64,000 nucleotides of DNA from Bacillus_AB infantis_B (GCF_008180445.1 NZ_VTER01000011.1:124001-188000), one strand, 5' to 3'; shown: positions 1-9,900, counted from the stretch's first letter. The notes: generated from the letters alone by a model not told the origin. Translations and numbers: made by a program.

Positions 1-951
1 CTGAAGGGAGTTGGCAGAAGTCAATGAAGGATATTCATGTACACTCACTCCGAGACCGTGGCCAAGGCGGTGAGGGAAGTATTCCCCATAGCCGGCCTCT
101 GCGATGATATTCCTTGCCGTCATATCAATTTCAGAGCAGGCAGCCCCCGGCTTTGATGCCTCCACGGCGGCGAGCTGCGCTTTAAGGACTGTATCATATA
201 TTTCTCTCTGCTTCTCGCTGATCTCCCCGTATGCAACAGTACGGGTGATGTCTGAGCAGTAGCCGTCGACTACCACGCCCAAATCAAAAAGGACAAGATC
301 GCCTTTCTTGATTTTTGTCATTCCCGGAGTCCCGTGCGGGGAAGCGCCGTTTGCGCCGGTCAGGACCATCGTGGAGAAGGACATTTCATTGATGCCCTTT
401 TTCTTCAAGGCATACTCGACCGCGGCGAGAACATCCATCTCGGTCTTTCCTTCCTTAATTTCATCACAGCCTGTCTGGATGGCAAAGTCGGCCAGGGCGC
501 ATGCTTCACGGATGATTTTCAGCTCCTTGTCATCCTTCACCATCCTGAGCTTTCTCAGCTTCTCTTCTGCAGAAACGAACGCCGCGCCGGAGAATCTAGC
601 AGAAATGGCTTCATATCGCTCTACATTCATATGTTCTTTTTCAACTGCAGCCCTGCTGACCTTCTGATTCCTTTTCTGGATGGCTGAAGAGATGAATTCC
701 CATGGATTATCCGTATCGCTGTAGCCGATGATTTCATAATTCCATCCGGCATTCTTTGCATCATTTTTTTCCATCCCGGGGCAGACCAGGAAAGGCTCTT
801 CATCCTGGAAAACGCCAAGGCCAAGGAGGCGTTCATGCGGATCGCTTAGGAACCCGCTTAAGTAAAAGACATTATCGGGAGAAGTGATAAAGCTGAAGTC
901 AATATCCTCTTCCTTCATCCATTGTGATAACTTGCTGATTCTGCTGTCCAT
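1..951 (-). CDS. M24-family Xaa-Pro peptidase, C-terminus outside the window
   Basis: Cytosolic metallopeptidase of the creatinase/aminopeptidase P fold (family M24), expected to cleave X-Pro bonds of peptides. Reading the minus strand from ATG at 951, with an AGGAGG ribosome site just upstream, gives 317 codons open to the window edge. The N-terminal creatinase-like domain (roughly residues 1-130) is followed by the pita-bread domain with the HGTPG segment, the metal-ligand stretch DLGVVVDGYCSDITRT and GHGLGVSVHE. The last glutamate ligands would lie beyond base 1. It is divergent from the metallo-hydrolase gene at 1110. Family assignment is secure; exact substrate (dipeptidase or aminopeptidase) is not. 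Confidence 0.85.
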   Translation of the reverse strand, partial: MDSRISKLSQWMKEEDIDFSFITSPDNVFYLSGFLSDPHERLLGLGVFQDEEPFLVCPGMEKNDAKNAGWNYEIIGYSDTDNPWEFISSAIQKRNQKVSRAAVEKEHMNVERYEAISARFSGAAFVSAEEKLRKLRMVKDDKELKIIREACALADFAIQTGCDEIKEGKTEMDVLAAVEYALKKKGINEMSFSTMVLTGANGASPHGTPGMTKIKKGDLVLFDLGVVVDGYCSDITRTVAYGEISEKQREIYDTVLKAQLAAVEASKPGAACSEIDMTARNIIAEAGYGEYFPHRLGHGLGVSVHEYPSLTSANSLQ

Positions 952-1109
952 GCAAAAACCTCCTAAATCGTATGTAAGTGCAGCTTGCTTCATGTTAATT
1001 GTAAACTTTTAATTGTGAATTAGAAAGGGTATAGGACTATATCAGGGAGGAAATCCTGTATTTTTGTTGAACATTGAATTACATAAGAGTTTGAAGGGAG
1101 AAGATAGCG

Positions 1110-1790
1110 ATGAAGGTTTCATACCATGGGCATGCTGTCGTAAAAATTGAATCAAAAGGCAAAGTGATTTTATTCGATCCATTCATTACAGGCAATGAAC
1201 TGACAGACCTGAAGGCAGAGGACGTCAAACCGGATGTCATCATCCTGACACACGGCCACAGCGACCATCTTGGGGACACAGTGGAATTGGCGAGGAACAA
1301 TGATTCTCTTGTCATCGCAAATGCCGAGCTTGCAGCTTACTTAGGCTGGCAGGGCATCAGGACGCATGCGATGAGCATTGGAGGCGCTTATGAGTTCGAC
1401 TTTGGAAAGGTAAAGCTCACACCTGCAATCCACGGAACCGGGCTGATGACAGAAAATAAAGAGATTATCTATCTTGGCATGCCGGCCGGCGTCCTTTTCA
1501 TGGCTGAGGGCAAAACGGTTTATCATGCAGGAGATACTGCATTATTTTCAGATATGAAGCTGATCGGCGAGCGCCATCCGATTGATGTGGCATTCCTGCC
1601 GATTGGCGATAACTTTACAATGGGGCCTGAGGATGCCGCCTATGCAGCTGAGCTGCTGCAGGCAGGGGTGACAGTCCCGATCCATTTCAATACTTTCCCT
1701 CCGATCAAACAGGATCCGCAGAAATTTATTGAAATGCTTCCTTCAGGCAAAGGCAAGGTGCTTGAAGCAGGGGAATCCATCGAACTATAA
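1110..1790 (+). CDS. ytkL: UPF0173 metal-dependent hydrolase, YtkL-like
   Basis: A 226-residue protein with a metallo-beta-lactamase fold. The signature THGHSDHLGD (His48, His50, Asp52, His53) supplies the binuclear metal site, and further ligands are probable in YHAGDTALF and in the HFNTFP segment near the C-terminus. Length and motifs match the UPF0173 family; its natural substrate is not established, so only hydrolase chemistry is inferred. The start ATG follows a purine-rich GAAGGGAGAAG site. A strong terminator overlaps the stop codon, so it is probably a single-gene transcript. Confidence 0.88.
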   Translation: MKVSYHGHAVVKIESKGKVILFDPFITGNELTDLKAEDVKPDVIILTHGHSDHLGDTVELARNNDSLVIANAELAAYLGWQGIRTHAMSIGGAYEFDFGKVKLTPAIHGTGLMTENKEIIYLGMPAGVLFMAEGKTVYHAGDTALFSDMKLIGERHPIDVAFLPIGDNFTMGPEDAAYAAELLQAGVTVPIHFNTFPPIKQDPQKFIEMLPSGKGKVLEAGESIEL

Positions 1791-1817
1791 GTGCAGCTGC
1801 GGCTGCACTTATTTTTT
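1789..1817 (+). terminator. Rho-independent terminator of the ytkL-like gene
   Basis: Nine-base-pair stem AAGTGCAGC / GCTGCACTT with a four-base loop, followed by an AT-rich tract with seven T. The left arm overlaps the stop codon. Confidence 0.85.
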
Positions 1818-1897
1818 TCTGCAGCCGCCCCTCCTTCTCTAAAGGTCTTTTTCAGGCATGTCCGCATAGATATAAAATAGAAAAAGGAGGAGTTGCA

Positions 1898-2149
1898 ATG
1901 AAAAACAACCGGTATTTACTGTGTATCCTGCTGTGCGGGATGATGCTGTACTATGCGGTCCCCAAGCTGTCGATTGAAAGTCCGGGGGCGGAGGGCATCT
2001 TTGCCGGGGCCTGGCTGCTGCTGGCCCTGTTTGTGGTGGCCGGCAATCTATCCGGCCTGCTGTTTTCGCAGGCCAAAGCAAAGGCAAGGCTTTCTGCGGG
2101 AGCAGCTGCCAGAAGGAAAAAGAGGCCGGCCAGGAGCTTCAGCAAATAA
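1898..2149 (+). CDS. Small membrane protein of unknown function
   Basis: An 83-residue protein I do not recognise. It has a hydrophobic N-terminal segment (about residues 6-22), a second membrane segment rich in Gly, Leu and Ala (about 34-56) and a strongly basic tail (RRKKRPARSFSK), so it should span the membrane twice with the tail in the cytoplasm by the positive-inside rule. An AAGGAGGAG ribosome site lies seven bases before ATG. It stands alone between the ytkL terminator and the ytoI-like gene. No enzyme motif is visible. Confidence 0.6.
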   Translation: MKNNRYLLCILLCGMMLYYAVPKLSIESPGAEGIFAGAWLLLALFVVAGNLSGLLFSQAKAKARLSAGAAARRKKRPARSFSK

Positions 2150-2281
2150 CCTGAGGGCTTCTGTCCTGCGGATATGTGTTATAAAATCAATCGTTAAATT
2201 GAATCGGCCGGGAATTCACCTTATAATAAAATAAGAAAAATTTACAAGACGAACAGCAATTTTAAATAAAGGGTGAAGGTT

Positions 2282-3601
2282 TTGGCTACTAAGCATGAAC
2301 AAATTCTGCAATATATAGATGAGCTTCCGATCGGCGAGAAAATATCTGTCAGGCAGATAGCAAAGGCCTTGTCGGTCAGTGAGGGAACGGCTTACCGTGC
2401 AATCAAGGATGCTGAAAATAAAGGATATGTGAGCACGATTGAAAGAGTCGGCACCATCAGGATCGAAAGGAAGAAAAAAGAGAATATTGAAAAGCTGACA
2501 TTTGCTGAAGTGGTCAATATTGTAGACGGGACTGTCCTTGGAGGGCGCGACGGCCTCCATAAAACCCTTAATAAATTCGTGATCGGCGCCATGAAGCTGG
2601 AAGCCATGATGCGCTATACAGGCGCCGGGAACCTGCTGATCATAGGAAACAGGACACGTGCCCATGAGCTTGCCCTGAAAGCAGAGGCGGCGGTCCTGAT
2701 TACAGGCGGATTCGATACGGATGATGAGGTCAAAAAGCTGGCAGATGACCTTCAGCTGCCGATCATCTCTACTAGCTATGATACATTTACTGTTGCCACG
2801 ATGATCAACAGGGCAATCTATGATCAGCTGATCAAAAAAGAGATCGTCATGGTAGAGGATATTTTGACCCCTCTGCAGGAAACGGTGTTCCTTTATTCCT
2901 CTGAAACTGTTTCAGAATGGCATGGCCGCAACAGGGAAACCCTTCACAGCCGCTTCCCTGTCGTGGATCAGAATATGAAAATACAGGGCATGATCACTTC
3001 AAAGGATATCATGGGACATGCTCCGGAATCACCTATTGATAAGCTGATGACCAAAAGCCCGATGACTGTAAACGGGAAGACAAGTGTAGCATCAGCTGCC
3101 CATATGATGGTCTGGGAAGGCATCGAGGTTCTTCCAGTTGCCGATGAAGCCAATCGGCTCCAGGGGATCATCAGCAGGCAGGATGTACTCAAGGCGCTGC
3201 AGATGATCCAGAGGCAGCCGCAGGTGGGAGAGACAATTGATGATACTATAACAAGCCAGCTGGTCCTGTCGCGGGGAAAGGTGAGGGGAGAAGATGTATA
3301 CCGCTGCGAGGTCAGTCCCCAGATGACCAATCCGCTCGGCACAATCTCTTACGGCGTGTTCACAACCATTGTCACCGAAGCAGCCAACAGAGTCCTGAGA
3401 AGCTATAAAAAAGGGGATCTTGTTGTTGAGAATATGACTATCTACTTCCTGAAGCCTGTCCAGATCGACAGTGTACTCGAAATTGTTCCAAAAATACTTG
3501 AAGCCGGGCGCAAATTCGGCAAAGTAGACGTCGAAGTCTTCAGCGAAGGCATCCTCGTAGGAAAAGCCATGATGATGTGCCAGCTCATTGACCGGCATTA
3601 A
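2282..3601 (+). CDS. ytoI: YtoI-like regulator: HTH, DRTGG, twin CBS and hotdog domains
   Basis: A cytosolic multidomain protein of about 439 residues. In order: a winged-helix DNA-binding segment (about 1-60, VRQIAKALSVSEGTAYRAIK), a DRTGG domain (about 75-185), two CBS repeats (about 190-310, likely adenine-nucleotide sensors) and a C-terminal thioesterase-like hotdog domain (about 325-435). The combination suggests a transcription factor gated by nucleotide or acyl-CoA ligands, but no target is known to me. TTG at 2282 is preferred because AAGGGTGAAGG sits at the right distance and the protein then begins MATKHEQ; GTG at 2273 is the alternative. The last codons run into a repeat element, whose sequence supplies the TAA stop. 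Confidence 0.85.
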   Translation: MATKHEQILQYIDELPIGEKISVRQIAKALSVSEGTAYRAIKDAENKGYVSTIERVGTIRIERKKKENIEKLTFAEVVNIVDGTVLGGRDGLHKTLNKFVIGAMKLEAMMRYTGAGNLLIIGNRTRAHELALKAEAAVLITGGFDTDDEVKKLADDLQLPIISTSYDTFTVATMINRAIYDQLIKKEIVMVEDILTPLQETVFLYSSETVSEWHGRNRETLHSRFPVVDQNMKIQGMITSKDIMGHAPESPIDKLMTKSPMTVNGKTSVASAAHMMVWEGIEVLPVADEANRLQGIISRQDVLKALQMIQRQPQVGETIDDTITSQLVLSRGKVRGEDVYRCEVSPQMTNPLGTISYGVFTTIVTEAANRVLRSYKKGDLVVENMTIYFLKPVQIDSVLEIVPKILEAGRKFGKVDVEVFSEGILVGKAMMMCQLIDRH

Positions 3602-3876
3602 GAAAAGCGGAGGGCGCTTGCCCAGCCCCGACAAGCTTAAGGCGAGCAGAGCGAAAGGTTCGTACTTTAACCTTTTGATCTGCTTGACTTAAGACCTCGA
3701 GGGGCTAGCGCCCGGAGCTGGGCATTAAGAAAAGCGGAGGGCGCTTGCCCAGCCCCGACAAGCTTAAGGCGAGCAGAGCGAAAGGTTCGTACTTTAACCT
3801 TTTGATCTGCTTGACTTAAGACCTCGAGGGGCTAGCGCCCGGAGCTGGACATTAAGAAAAGCGGAAGCGGCTTGCC
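3601..3876. repeat. Tandem 127-bp palindromic elements (type alpha), two full copies and a partial third
   Basis: Units start at 3601, 3728 and 3855 (exact 127-bp period); the first two are nearly identical and the third breaks off after about 20 bases. Each unit folds on itself: GCCCAGC with GCTGGGC, AGCCCCG with CGAGGGGCT, CTTAAG with CTTAAG, GCAGA with TCTGC, and AAAGGTT with AACCTTT at the tip. The array lies between convergent ytoI and ytpI. The same family occurs inverted at 6.4 and 33.5 kb. Confidence 0.9.
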
Positions 3877-3906
3877 ATGAGGCAGCATCCGGATCTTAAA
3901 CCAACA

Positions 3907-3945
3907 TAAATAAAAGCCGCTTCCATAAGGAACGGCTTTTTGAAA
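3907..3945 (-). terminator. Probable terminator of ytpI
   Basis: AAAAGCCG and CGGCTTTT arms with GGAAGC/GTTCC extending the stem across a one-base bulge. Read on the minus strand it ends in TTTTATTTAT, immediately after ytpI. Confidence 0.6.
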
Positions 3946-3951
3946 AAAGCT

Positions 3952-4263
3952 TTAATTTTGCTGTTTGCGGATTTCCTCTGCTTCCTTAGCGGCATATGGA
4001 AGATAATGCTGGTAGGCTTTAAAGCCTGCCCAGACATTGATTCCGCCAAGAATAATGAAGACAGCGGCGACGATATAGGTGACAGTTGTGCTGTAAAGGA
4101 AGAGCTGGTTGATGCCGAATAAGGCGACAAACAGTCCCAGCGCGATGCTTGACTTGGCAGACAGCCACTTTTTTTCCGCAGGCCTCCGGCTTCTCACAGT
4201 CTTTATTTTATAGAATACATAGAATGCAATGGAAATAACAATCAGTATGACTAAAACAGGCAT
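3952..4263 (-). CDS. ytpI: YtpI-family small membrane protein
   Basis: A 103-residue integral membrane protein with three predicted hydrophobic segments: about residues 2-18, 39-56 and 61-80. The first is followed by a basic stretch (KIKTVRSRRPAEKK). Sequence and position between the ytoI-like and nrnA genes match the YtpI family of Bacillaceae, whose function is unknown. The start is set at ATG 4263 because GGAGG lies eight bases upstream; an in-frame upstream extension has no such site. Transcribed toward ytoI, with a hairpin just past the stop. Confidence 0.85.
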   Translation of the reverse strand: MPVLVILIVISIAFYVFYKIKTVRSRRPAEKKWLSAKSSIALGLFVALFGINQLFLYSTTVTYIVAAVFIILGGINVWAGFKAYQHYLPYAAKEAEEIRKQQN

Positions 4264-4443
4264 TTGAATTCCTCCGGGCATCATTCTCTTTGGATTAATA
4301 TAAGTGTCAGCCTGATTATGAGCCGGCACCTATATTATTTTAACGATAATCAGGAGGAAAAGCCATAAAAAGAGCAGGCCGTTTCTTTTTCTTTTGATTC
4401 TTTTATGCTAATAATTAGATATTCTTTCTAAAAGGAGATCACA

Positions 4444-5376
4444 ATGAAATCAAAAATTCTTGATGAAATAAAAAAATATGATACCATCATCCTTCACCGC
4501 CATGTAAGGCCTGATCCTGATGCATACGGATCCCAGGGAGGGCTGGCGGAAATCATTAAAACATCTTTCCCGGAAAAAACGGTATATACGGTCGGGAAGG
4601 AGGAAGAGTCGCTGAACTTCATGAGGCGGCTTGACAGCATCCCGGATGAAGCTTATAAAGGGGCTTTGGTCATCGTGTGCGACACGGCCAATCAGGAGCG
4701 GGTCTGTGACCAGAGATATACGATGGGCGATAAGCTCATTAAAATCGACCATCATCCGAACGAAGATCCTTATGGCGACCTTATGTGGGTTGATACCGAT
4801 GCCAGCTCTGTGAGTGAAATGATCTATGAGTTCTACCTGGAGGGGAAGGATGCAGGACTAAAGATGTCTGATGAGGCAGCCAGGCTGATATACGGGGGAA
4901 TTGTCGGGGATACGGGACGATTCCTGTTTCCGAGCACAACGGAAAAAACCTTTGAAATTGCTGGTGAATTGATCCGCTATAATTTTTCACGGACAGATCT
5001 TTACGACAAAATGTATGAGCTGAAGCCGAATGTCGTCAAACTGAACGGATATGTTCTGCAGAATTTCGAGGTTCTTGCCAACGGCGCAGCATCTGTGACA
5101 ATCAGCAGGGAGCTTCAGGAGCAATACGGACTTAAGGCTTCAGATGCATCTCTTCTTGTCGGGGTACTTGGCAATGTCCAGGGAATCAAGGCATGGGTAT
5201 TCTTTATCGAGGAAGAAGATCAGATCAGGGTCCGCCTCCGTTCAAAGGGGCCGGTCATCAATGGCCTGGCCAAGAAGTATAAAGGCGGGGGACATCCCCT
5301 GGCAGCAGGAGCTTCCATCCATTCATGGGCAGAAAAGAATGATGTTATCAAAGATTTGGAGGAAATCTGCCTGTAA
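4444..5376 (+). CDS. nrnA: Bifunctional oligoribonuclease / pAp phosphatase NrnA
   Basis: Cytosolic DHH/DHHA1 phosphoesterase of 310 residues that degrades 2-5 nt RNAs and hydrolyses 3'-phosphoadenosine 5'-phosphate to AMP, as known for B. subtilis NrnA (YtqI). The DHH domain shows His20, Asp24 and Asp26 in HVRPDPDAYGS, Asp80 in VCDTAN and the DHH triad at residues 102-104. The C-terminal DHHA1 domain carries KGGGHPLAAGAS. Full family length. AAAGGAGATC precedes ATG. It is followed at once by a hairpin shared with the convergent ytrI gene. Confidence 0.93.
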   Translation: MKSKILDEIKKYDTIILHRHVRPDPDAYGSQGGLAEIIKTSFPEKTVYTVGKEEESLNFMRRLDSIPDEAYKGALVIVCDTANQERVCDQRYTMGDKLIKIDHHPNEDPYGDLMWVDTDASSVSEMIYEFYLEGKDAGLKMSDEAARLIYGGIVGDTGRFLFPSTTEKTFEIAGELIRYNFSRTDLYDKMYELKPNVVKLNGYVLQNFEVLANGAASVTISRELQEQYGLKASDASLLVGVLGNVQGIKAWVFFIEEEDQIRVRLRSKGPVINGLAKKYKGGGHPLAAGASIHSWAEKNDVIKDLEEICL

Positions 5377-5385
5377 AAGGCTGAA

Positions 5386-5410
5386 AGGGCGCCGGTATAA
5401 TGGGCGCCCT
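5386..5410. terminator. Hairpin between convergent nrnA and ytrI
   Basis: Perfect eight-base arms AGGGCGCC / GGCGCCCT with a nine-base loop. T-runs on both sides are short, so termination strength is uncertain; placement between converging genes suggests bidirectional use. Confidence 0.55.
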
Positions 5411-5414
5411 ATCC

Positions 5415-5918
5415 TTAGTCTTCAAAAGAGATCTTCAAGGAAATCGTCAATGTTGTAAAAATGACCATTTCACTTACTTCCAGGCGGTATCTTTTATCAT
5501 TGATGCGGAATGTCCGGTTTTCTATGACTTTCCTGATCAGTCCTGTATTTTTCGATACGCTTTCCATATCCTTTGCCACCAGAATTCTTATATCCTCCTT
5601 GACGCTGTCCTCGACCTGAAGCACACTCAATGTATCAAGCTTATATTTATCAGCATTGGTTATTTTTACTTTTATATCCTGGACAGTCATCTGTTTCAGG
5701 CTTTTCTTGTTCTGTTCCTTGAAGCTTTCCTGCCAGAGCTTGATATCATTTCTTAGCCCTGCAATTGTTTCTTCCTGTTTTTCTATCTTAAAACTGTAAT
5801 CCTCCTGCCATACGCCAAAGATGAACAAAAAGATGAACCAGCTGACGGCGCCCCCAATGGCCATGCCGGCAAACAGCTGCTGCCATGCCGGCTTCCTGTA
5901 ATAAGGAGGGATCCTCAT
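5415..5918 (-). CDS. ytrI: Sporulation membrane protein YtrI
   Basis: A 167-residue protein with one N-terminal membrane segment (about residues 15-36), then a coiled-coil-like stretch rich in Glu, Lys and Gln (about 40-80) and an extracytoplasmic C-terminal domain. It matches YtrI, which B. subtilis needs for efficient sporulation in the mother-cell programme; the molecular role is not settled. Its ATG overlaps the TGA of ytrH by four bases (ATGA), so the two are translationally coupled. The neighbour identity and order ytrH-ytrI-nrnA reinforce the call. Confidence 0.87.
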   Translation of the reverse strand: MRIPPYYRKPAWQQLFAGMAIGGAVSWFIFLFIFGVWQEDYSFKIEKQEETIAGLRNDIKLWQESFKEQNKKSLKQMTVQDIKVKITNADKYKLDTLSVLQVEDSVKEDIRILVAKDMESVSKNTGLIRKVIENRTFRINDKRYRLEVSEMVIFTTLTISLKISFED

Positions 5919-6250
5919 GATATATGCTCCTGTGTGAGCCAGCTGATGATCAGTGCCCCCGTTTGTGCTCCGCCCAATGCGGAAAGAATGAGCATGAACT
6001 GTTTGAAGATATCTTTTGTCTCTCCCTGGAACAGCCCTCTTTCAAAGCTGTACACAGCATCAAAAGTGCCCCCGATCGCGGCGACGATTGCCCAGATCCT
6101 GATCATATTGGAGAGGCGGAACACCTCAGTCAGAGGCGGCTTGCCGGTCAGGAAAGCTGCAAGCCCCCCGATGATCGATCCTCCGATCAAAACACCCAGT
6201 GCAATAAAATAGCTTTCCATCATTGAAGCAAAAAATGGCTGGTGTTTCAT
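5915..6250 (-). CDS. ytrH: Sporulation membrane protein YtrH
   Basis: A 111-residue protein with three hydrophobic segments (about residues 12-34, 46-63 and 84-102), matching YtrH, a partner of YtrI in B. subtilis sporulation and part of the sigma-E regulon there. I could not confirm a sigma-E promoter here. ATG at 6250 has only a modest AAGGAT ribosome site. It is the first gene of the ytrHI pair and is divergent from dnaE across a 690-bp gap filled mostly by repeats. Confidence 0.87.
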   Translation of the reverse strand: MKHQPFFASMMESYFIALGVLIGGSIIGGLAAFLTGKPPLTEVFRLSNMIRIWAIVAAIGGTFDAVYSFERGLFQGETKDIFKQFMLILSALGGAQTGALIISWLTQEHIS

Positions 6251-6380
6251 AGTGTAATCCTTCCTTATCGAGATAGTCGCTCGTTTAAAAGACTCATAAA
6301 TTTCCCCTATTCCATCTTATGGACAAACTTCAGCTATTATGTTCAGGATCAGGAAAGTTTGGAGGGATTTTTAAGGCAGA

Positions 6381-6811
6381 TGATCAAGGCTTTTCCGCAT
6401 TTCTTTTTGTCCAGCTACGGGAGCTAGCCCCTCGAGGTCTTAAGTCAAGCAGATCAAAAGGTTAAAGAGCAAACCTTTCGCTCTGCTCGCCTTAAGCTTG
6501 TCGGGGCTGGGCAAGCTCCCTCCGCATTTCGTACTGTCCAGCTCCAGCGGCTAGAGACTCGAGTCATAAGCCACCTGAGAATTAAAGGCAAAGAGCGCCT
6601 TTTATTCTCAGGCGTCTTATGCTGGGCCCGCAGGACGTGGCGTTCTTAGCCTGCGTTCCTTAATTGGGCGAGCCGCTTCCGCTTTTCTACTGTCCAGCTC
6701 CAAAGCCTAGCCCCTCGAGTCATAAGCCAAACAGGCCAGAAGGTTAAAGAACAACCTTCCGTCCTGCTCGTCTTATGCTTGTCGGGGCTGATCAAGGCTT
6801 TTCCGCATTTC
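6381..6811. repeat. Three-unit palindromic element array, order alpha-beta-alpha
   Basis: TGTCCAGCT unit heads occur at 6408, 6535 and 6691, giving spacings of 127 and 156 bp. Units 1 and 3 have the alpha tip (AAGGTT...AACCTT); unit 2 has a different beta tip (TGAGAAT...ATTCTCA) and an extra segment of about 30 bp. The array is bounded by a 23-bp direct repeat (6381-6403 and 6789-6811). It is inverted relative to the 3.6-kb array. Bases 6251-6380 before it hold nothing I can identify. Confidence 0.88.
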
Positions 6812-6944
6812 GTGTTTTCTTTTTGGAAACGGACGTTCTATAATTGATATTATAAAAGTTTCTTTCTAGTGCGGGGCCGGCGGGAGAGGTTGAAGATTCC
6901 TGCCAGGCTTTGTGCCCGGAACGACGGATTAAGGGTGTGAGGTT

Positions 6945-9900
6945 ATGTCATTTATTCACCTTCATGTATATAGTGCATACAGCCTGCTGACAAGTACGGT
7001 TTCGGTTGAACAGCTTGTTGCGCGGGCAAAGCAGAAAGGCTTCAGCGCCATTGCTTTGACAGACCGGAATGTAATGTATGGTACGGTTCAGTTTTACAAG
7101 GAATGTCTCAAGCATTCTATTAAACCAATCATCGGCCTTTGTGCAGATATTGAATCCGGGGCAGGGGAAAAGGGACCGAGCCCTTTAGTGCTCCTGGCCC
7201 AAAACCAGGAGGGCTTCCAGAACCTCCTGAAAATTACGAGCACTCTTCAAACGAAAGCGGACGGGGGAATCCCGGTCAAATGGCTGAAGCATTATTCCTC
7301 AGGGCTTATTGCCCTTACGCCGGGTTTGGAAGGAGAAATCGAACAGTATATTGCCGGTGATGAAGAAGAGAAGGCGCTTGAATCCATCCGACTCTATACA
7401 GAGATTTTTGGAAAAGACCGGTTTTATCTGGCCTATCAGGATCATGGCCTTCCGGAAGAAAAGAAGATAAACAGAAAGCTGAAGGAATTGTCTGTAAATC
7501 ATGGCATCCAGACAGCTGCGGCAAACCAGGTGTTTTACGCCGAAAAAGAAGATGCTTTTGCCCAGGAATGCCTTCTGGCCATTAAAAATGGCGATAAACT
7601 GCAGGACGAAAACCGTTTCCGTCTTCAAAGCGATGAATATTATCTTAAGACAGCAGAAGAAATGTCAGAGGTTTTTGCAGAAAGCACTGAAGCACTGGAG
7701 AATACCGTTAAAATCATGGAGCAGTGCAATGTCATGCTGGAGCTTGATAAGAAGCATCTGCCAAAATATCCTGTCCCGGAGGGCGATGCGGATACACTGC
7801 TGGAAGAGCTGTGCTGGAAGGGATTTGCGGAGCGTTATCCCGAGGCTTCGGAGGTTCATCGCACACGCCTTTTATATGAGTTAGGCATCATTAAAAAAAT
7901 GAGGTTCAGCGATTATTTTCTGATTGTCTGGGATTTTATCAAATTCTCCAGGGAAAACGGCATCCTTACTGGCCCTGGCCGGGGATCTGCGGCCGGATCC
8001 ATGGTGTCGTACGTCCTTTATATAACCGATGCTGACCCAATTGAGCATGAGCTCCTGTTTGAGCGCTTTCTGAATCCTGAACGGATATCCATGCCTGATA
8101 TTGATATAGACTTTCCAGACCATAGAAGGGATGAGGTCATCAGATATGTCGCAAAGAAATACGGCGAGCTTCATGTGGCCCAGATTATCACTTTCGGCAC
8201 GCTGGCAGCCAAAGCGGCAATGCGGGATACCGGGAGGGTATTCGGCCTGAATGCAAAAGAGCTTGAGCAGGTTTCTCGCCTGATCCCGTCACGACCGGGC
8301 ACAAACCTAGAAACAGCCTACAAAGAATCAGAACAGCTGCGGGCTTTTGCGGCTGAATCCAGCCTGAATAAGAGGTTATTTGAAACAGCGCTGAAAATCG
8401 AAGGGCTTCCAAGGCATACATCCACACACGCTGCAGGTGTGGTTATCAGCGAATTTCCCCTCGTTAATGTGGTTCCAATCCAGCAGGGCCATGAAGGAGT
8501 CTATTTGACACAATACTCAATGGAGCATCTGGAGGCTGCCGGCCTTTTAAAAATGGACTTCCTGGGGCTGCGCAATCTTTCCCTTATTGAAACGATTTTA
8601 TCCTCCATTCAGCGGAAAACAGGAAAGAAACCTGATATAAAAAAGATTCCCCTGGATGATGAAAAGACATACCGGCTTCTGAGCTCCGGAGAGACGACAG
8701 GTGTCTTCCAGCTTGAATCTGATGGGATGCGGAATGTACTCAAGAAGCTGAAGCCGACCAGATTTGAAGATATTGTGGCGGTCAATGCACTATACAGGCC
8801 GGGGCCGATGGAGAATATCCCATCCTTCATTAACAGGAAACATGGGAAGGAGCCGATTTCTTACCCGCATCCGGATTTGAAGCCGTATTTAGAGAAAACA
8901 TATGGGGTCATTGTCTACCAGGAGCAAATCATGCAGATTGCTTCCAAGATGGCCGGCTTCTCTTTGGGAGAAGCAGATTTGCTGAGAAGGGCTGTCAGCA
9001 AAAAGCAGAAGGATGTGCTGGACCGGGAGAGGGCCCATTTTGCATCAGGTGCCGTGAGCAGCGGCTATGACGAGAAAACAGCTCAGGAAGTTTACGACCT
9101 GATTGTACGTTTTGCAAATTACGGCTTTAACAGAAGCCACGCTGTAGCCTACAGCTTTATCGCTTACCAGCTTGCTTATTTGAAAGCTAATTATCCTTTG
9201 AACTTTATGGCCGCACTCCTTTCACAGGCTTCAGGCAATGAAGATAAGCTTGCCCAGTATATCCGTGAGCTGAAGCATCTGGGGCTCACGCTTCTTCCGC
9301 CATCAATCAATTCGAGCGGCTATAGCTTCCAGGCAGAGAGCGGCGGCATCCGCTACAGCCTTGCAGCAGTGAAAGGGATAGGCGCCTCTGTCCTGAAGGA
9401 TGTCTTCCACGCCCGAAGGCAGAAGCGTTTTGAGGATTTGTTTGATTTTTGCATGAGGGTACCTGCAAAGTCAGCCACCCGGAAAATTATGGAGGCATTT
9501 GTGCATTCCGGCAGCTTCGACGAATTCGGGGAGGACCGCGCTGTTTTGCTTGCCACTCTGGATATAGCGATTGAGCATGCAGAACTGGTCAAGCCGGATG
9601 AGTCCGGCCAGGAGGATTTCTTCTCTGGAGATGAATTTTCCATTAAGCCGAAGTACGCGGAAAATGACCCCATCCGCATTGAAGATAAGCTTCAGTATGA
9701 AAAAGAGTATCTTGGGCTTTATCTGTCAGACCACCCTGTTTCCGTGTATGCTGCCAGTTTTGCTTCCCTTGGTGTCACACAGCTTGCGGATATGGAACCT
9801 GGCAGCCGGAATATTAGGACTGCCGCTTATCTTTCAGAAGTAAAAAAAATCAGGACGAAGAAGGGAGAGGCCATGGCTTTCCTGTCCCTGAATGACCAGA

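Noticed and set aside
6381..6811. Tandem array considered as CRISPR
   Set aside because: Units are about 125 bp and palindromic throughout, with no short repeat-unique spacer pattern and no cas genes nearby. The same holds at 33.5 kb.
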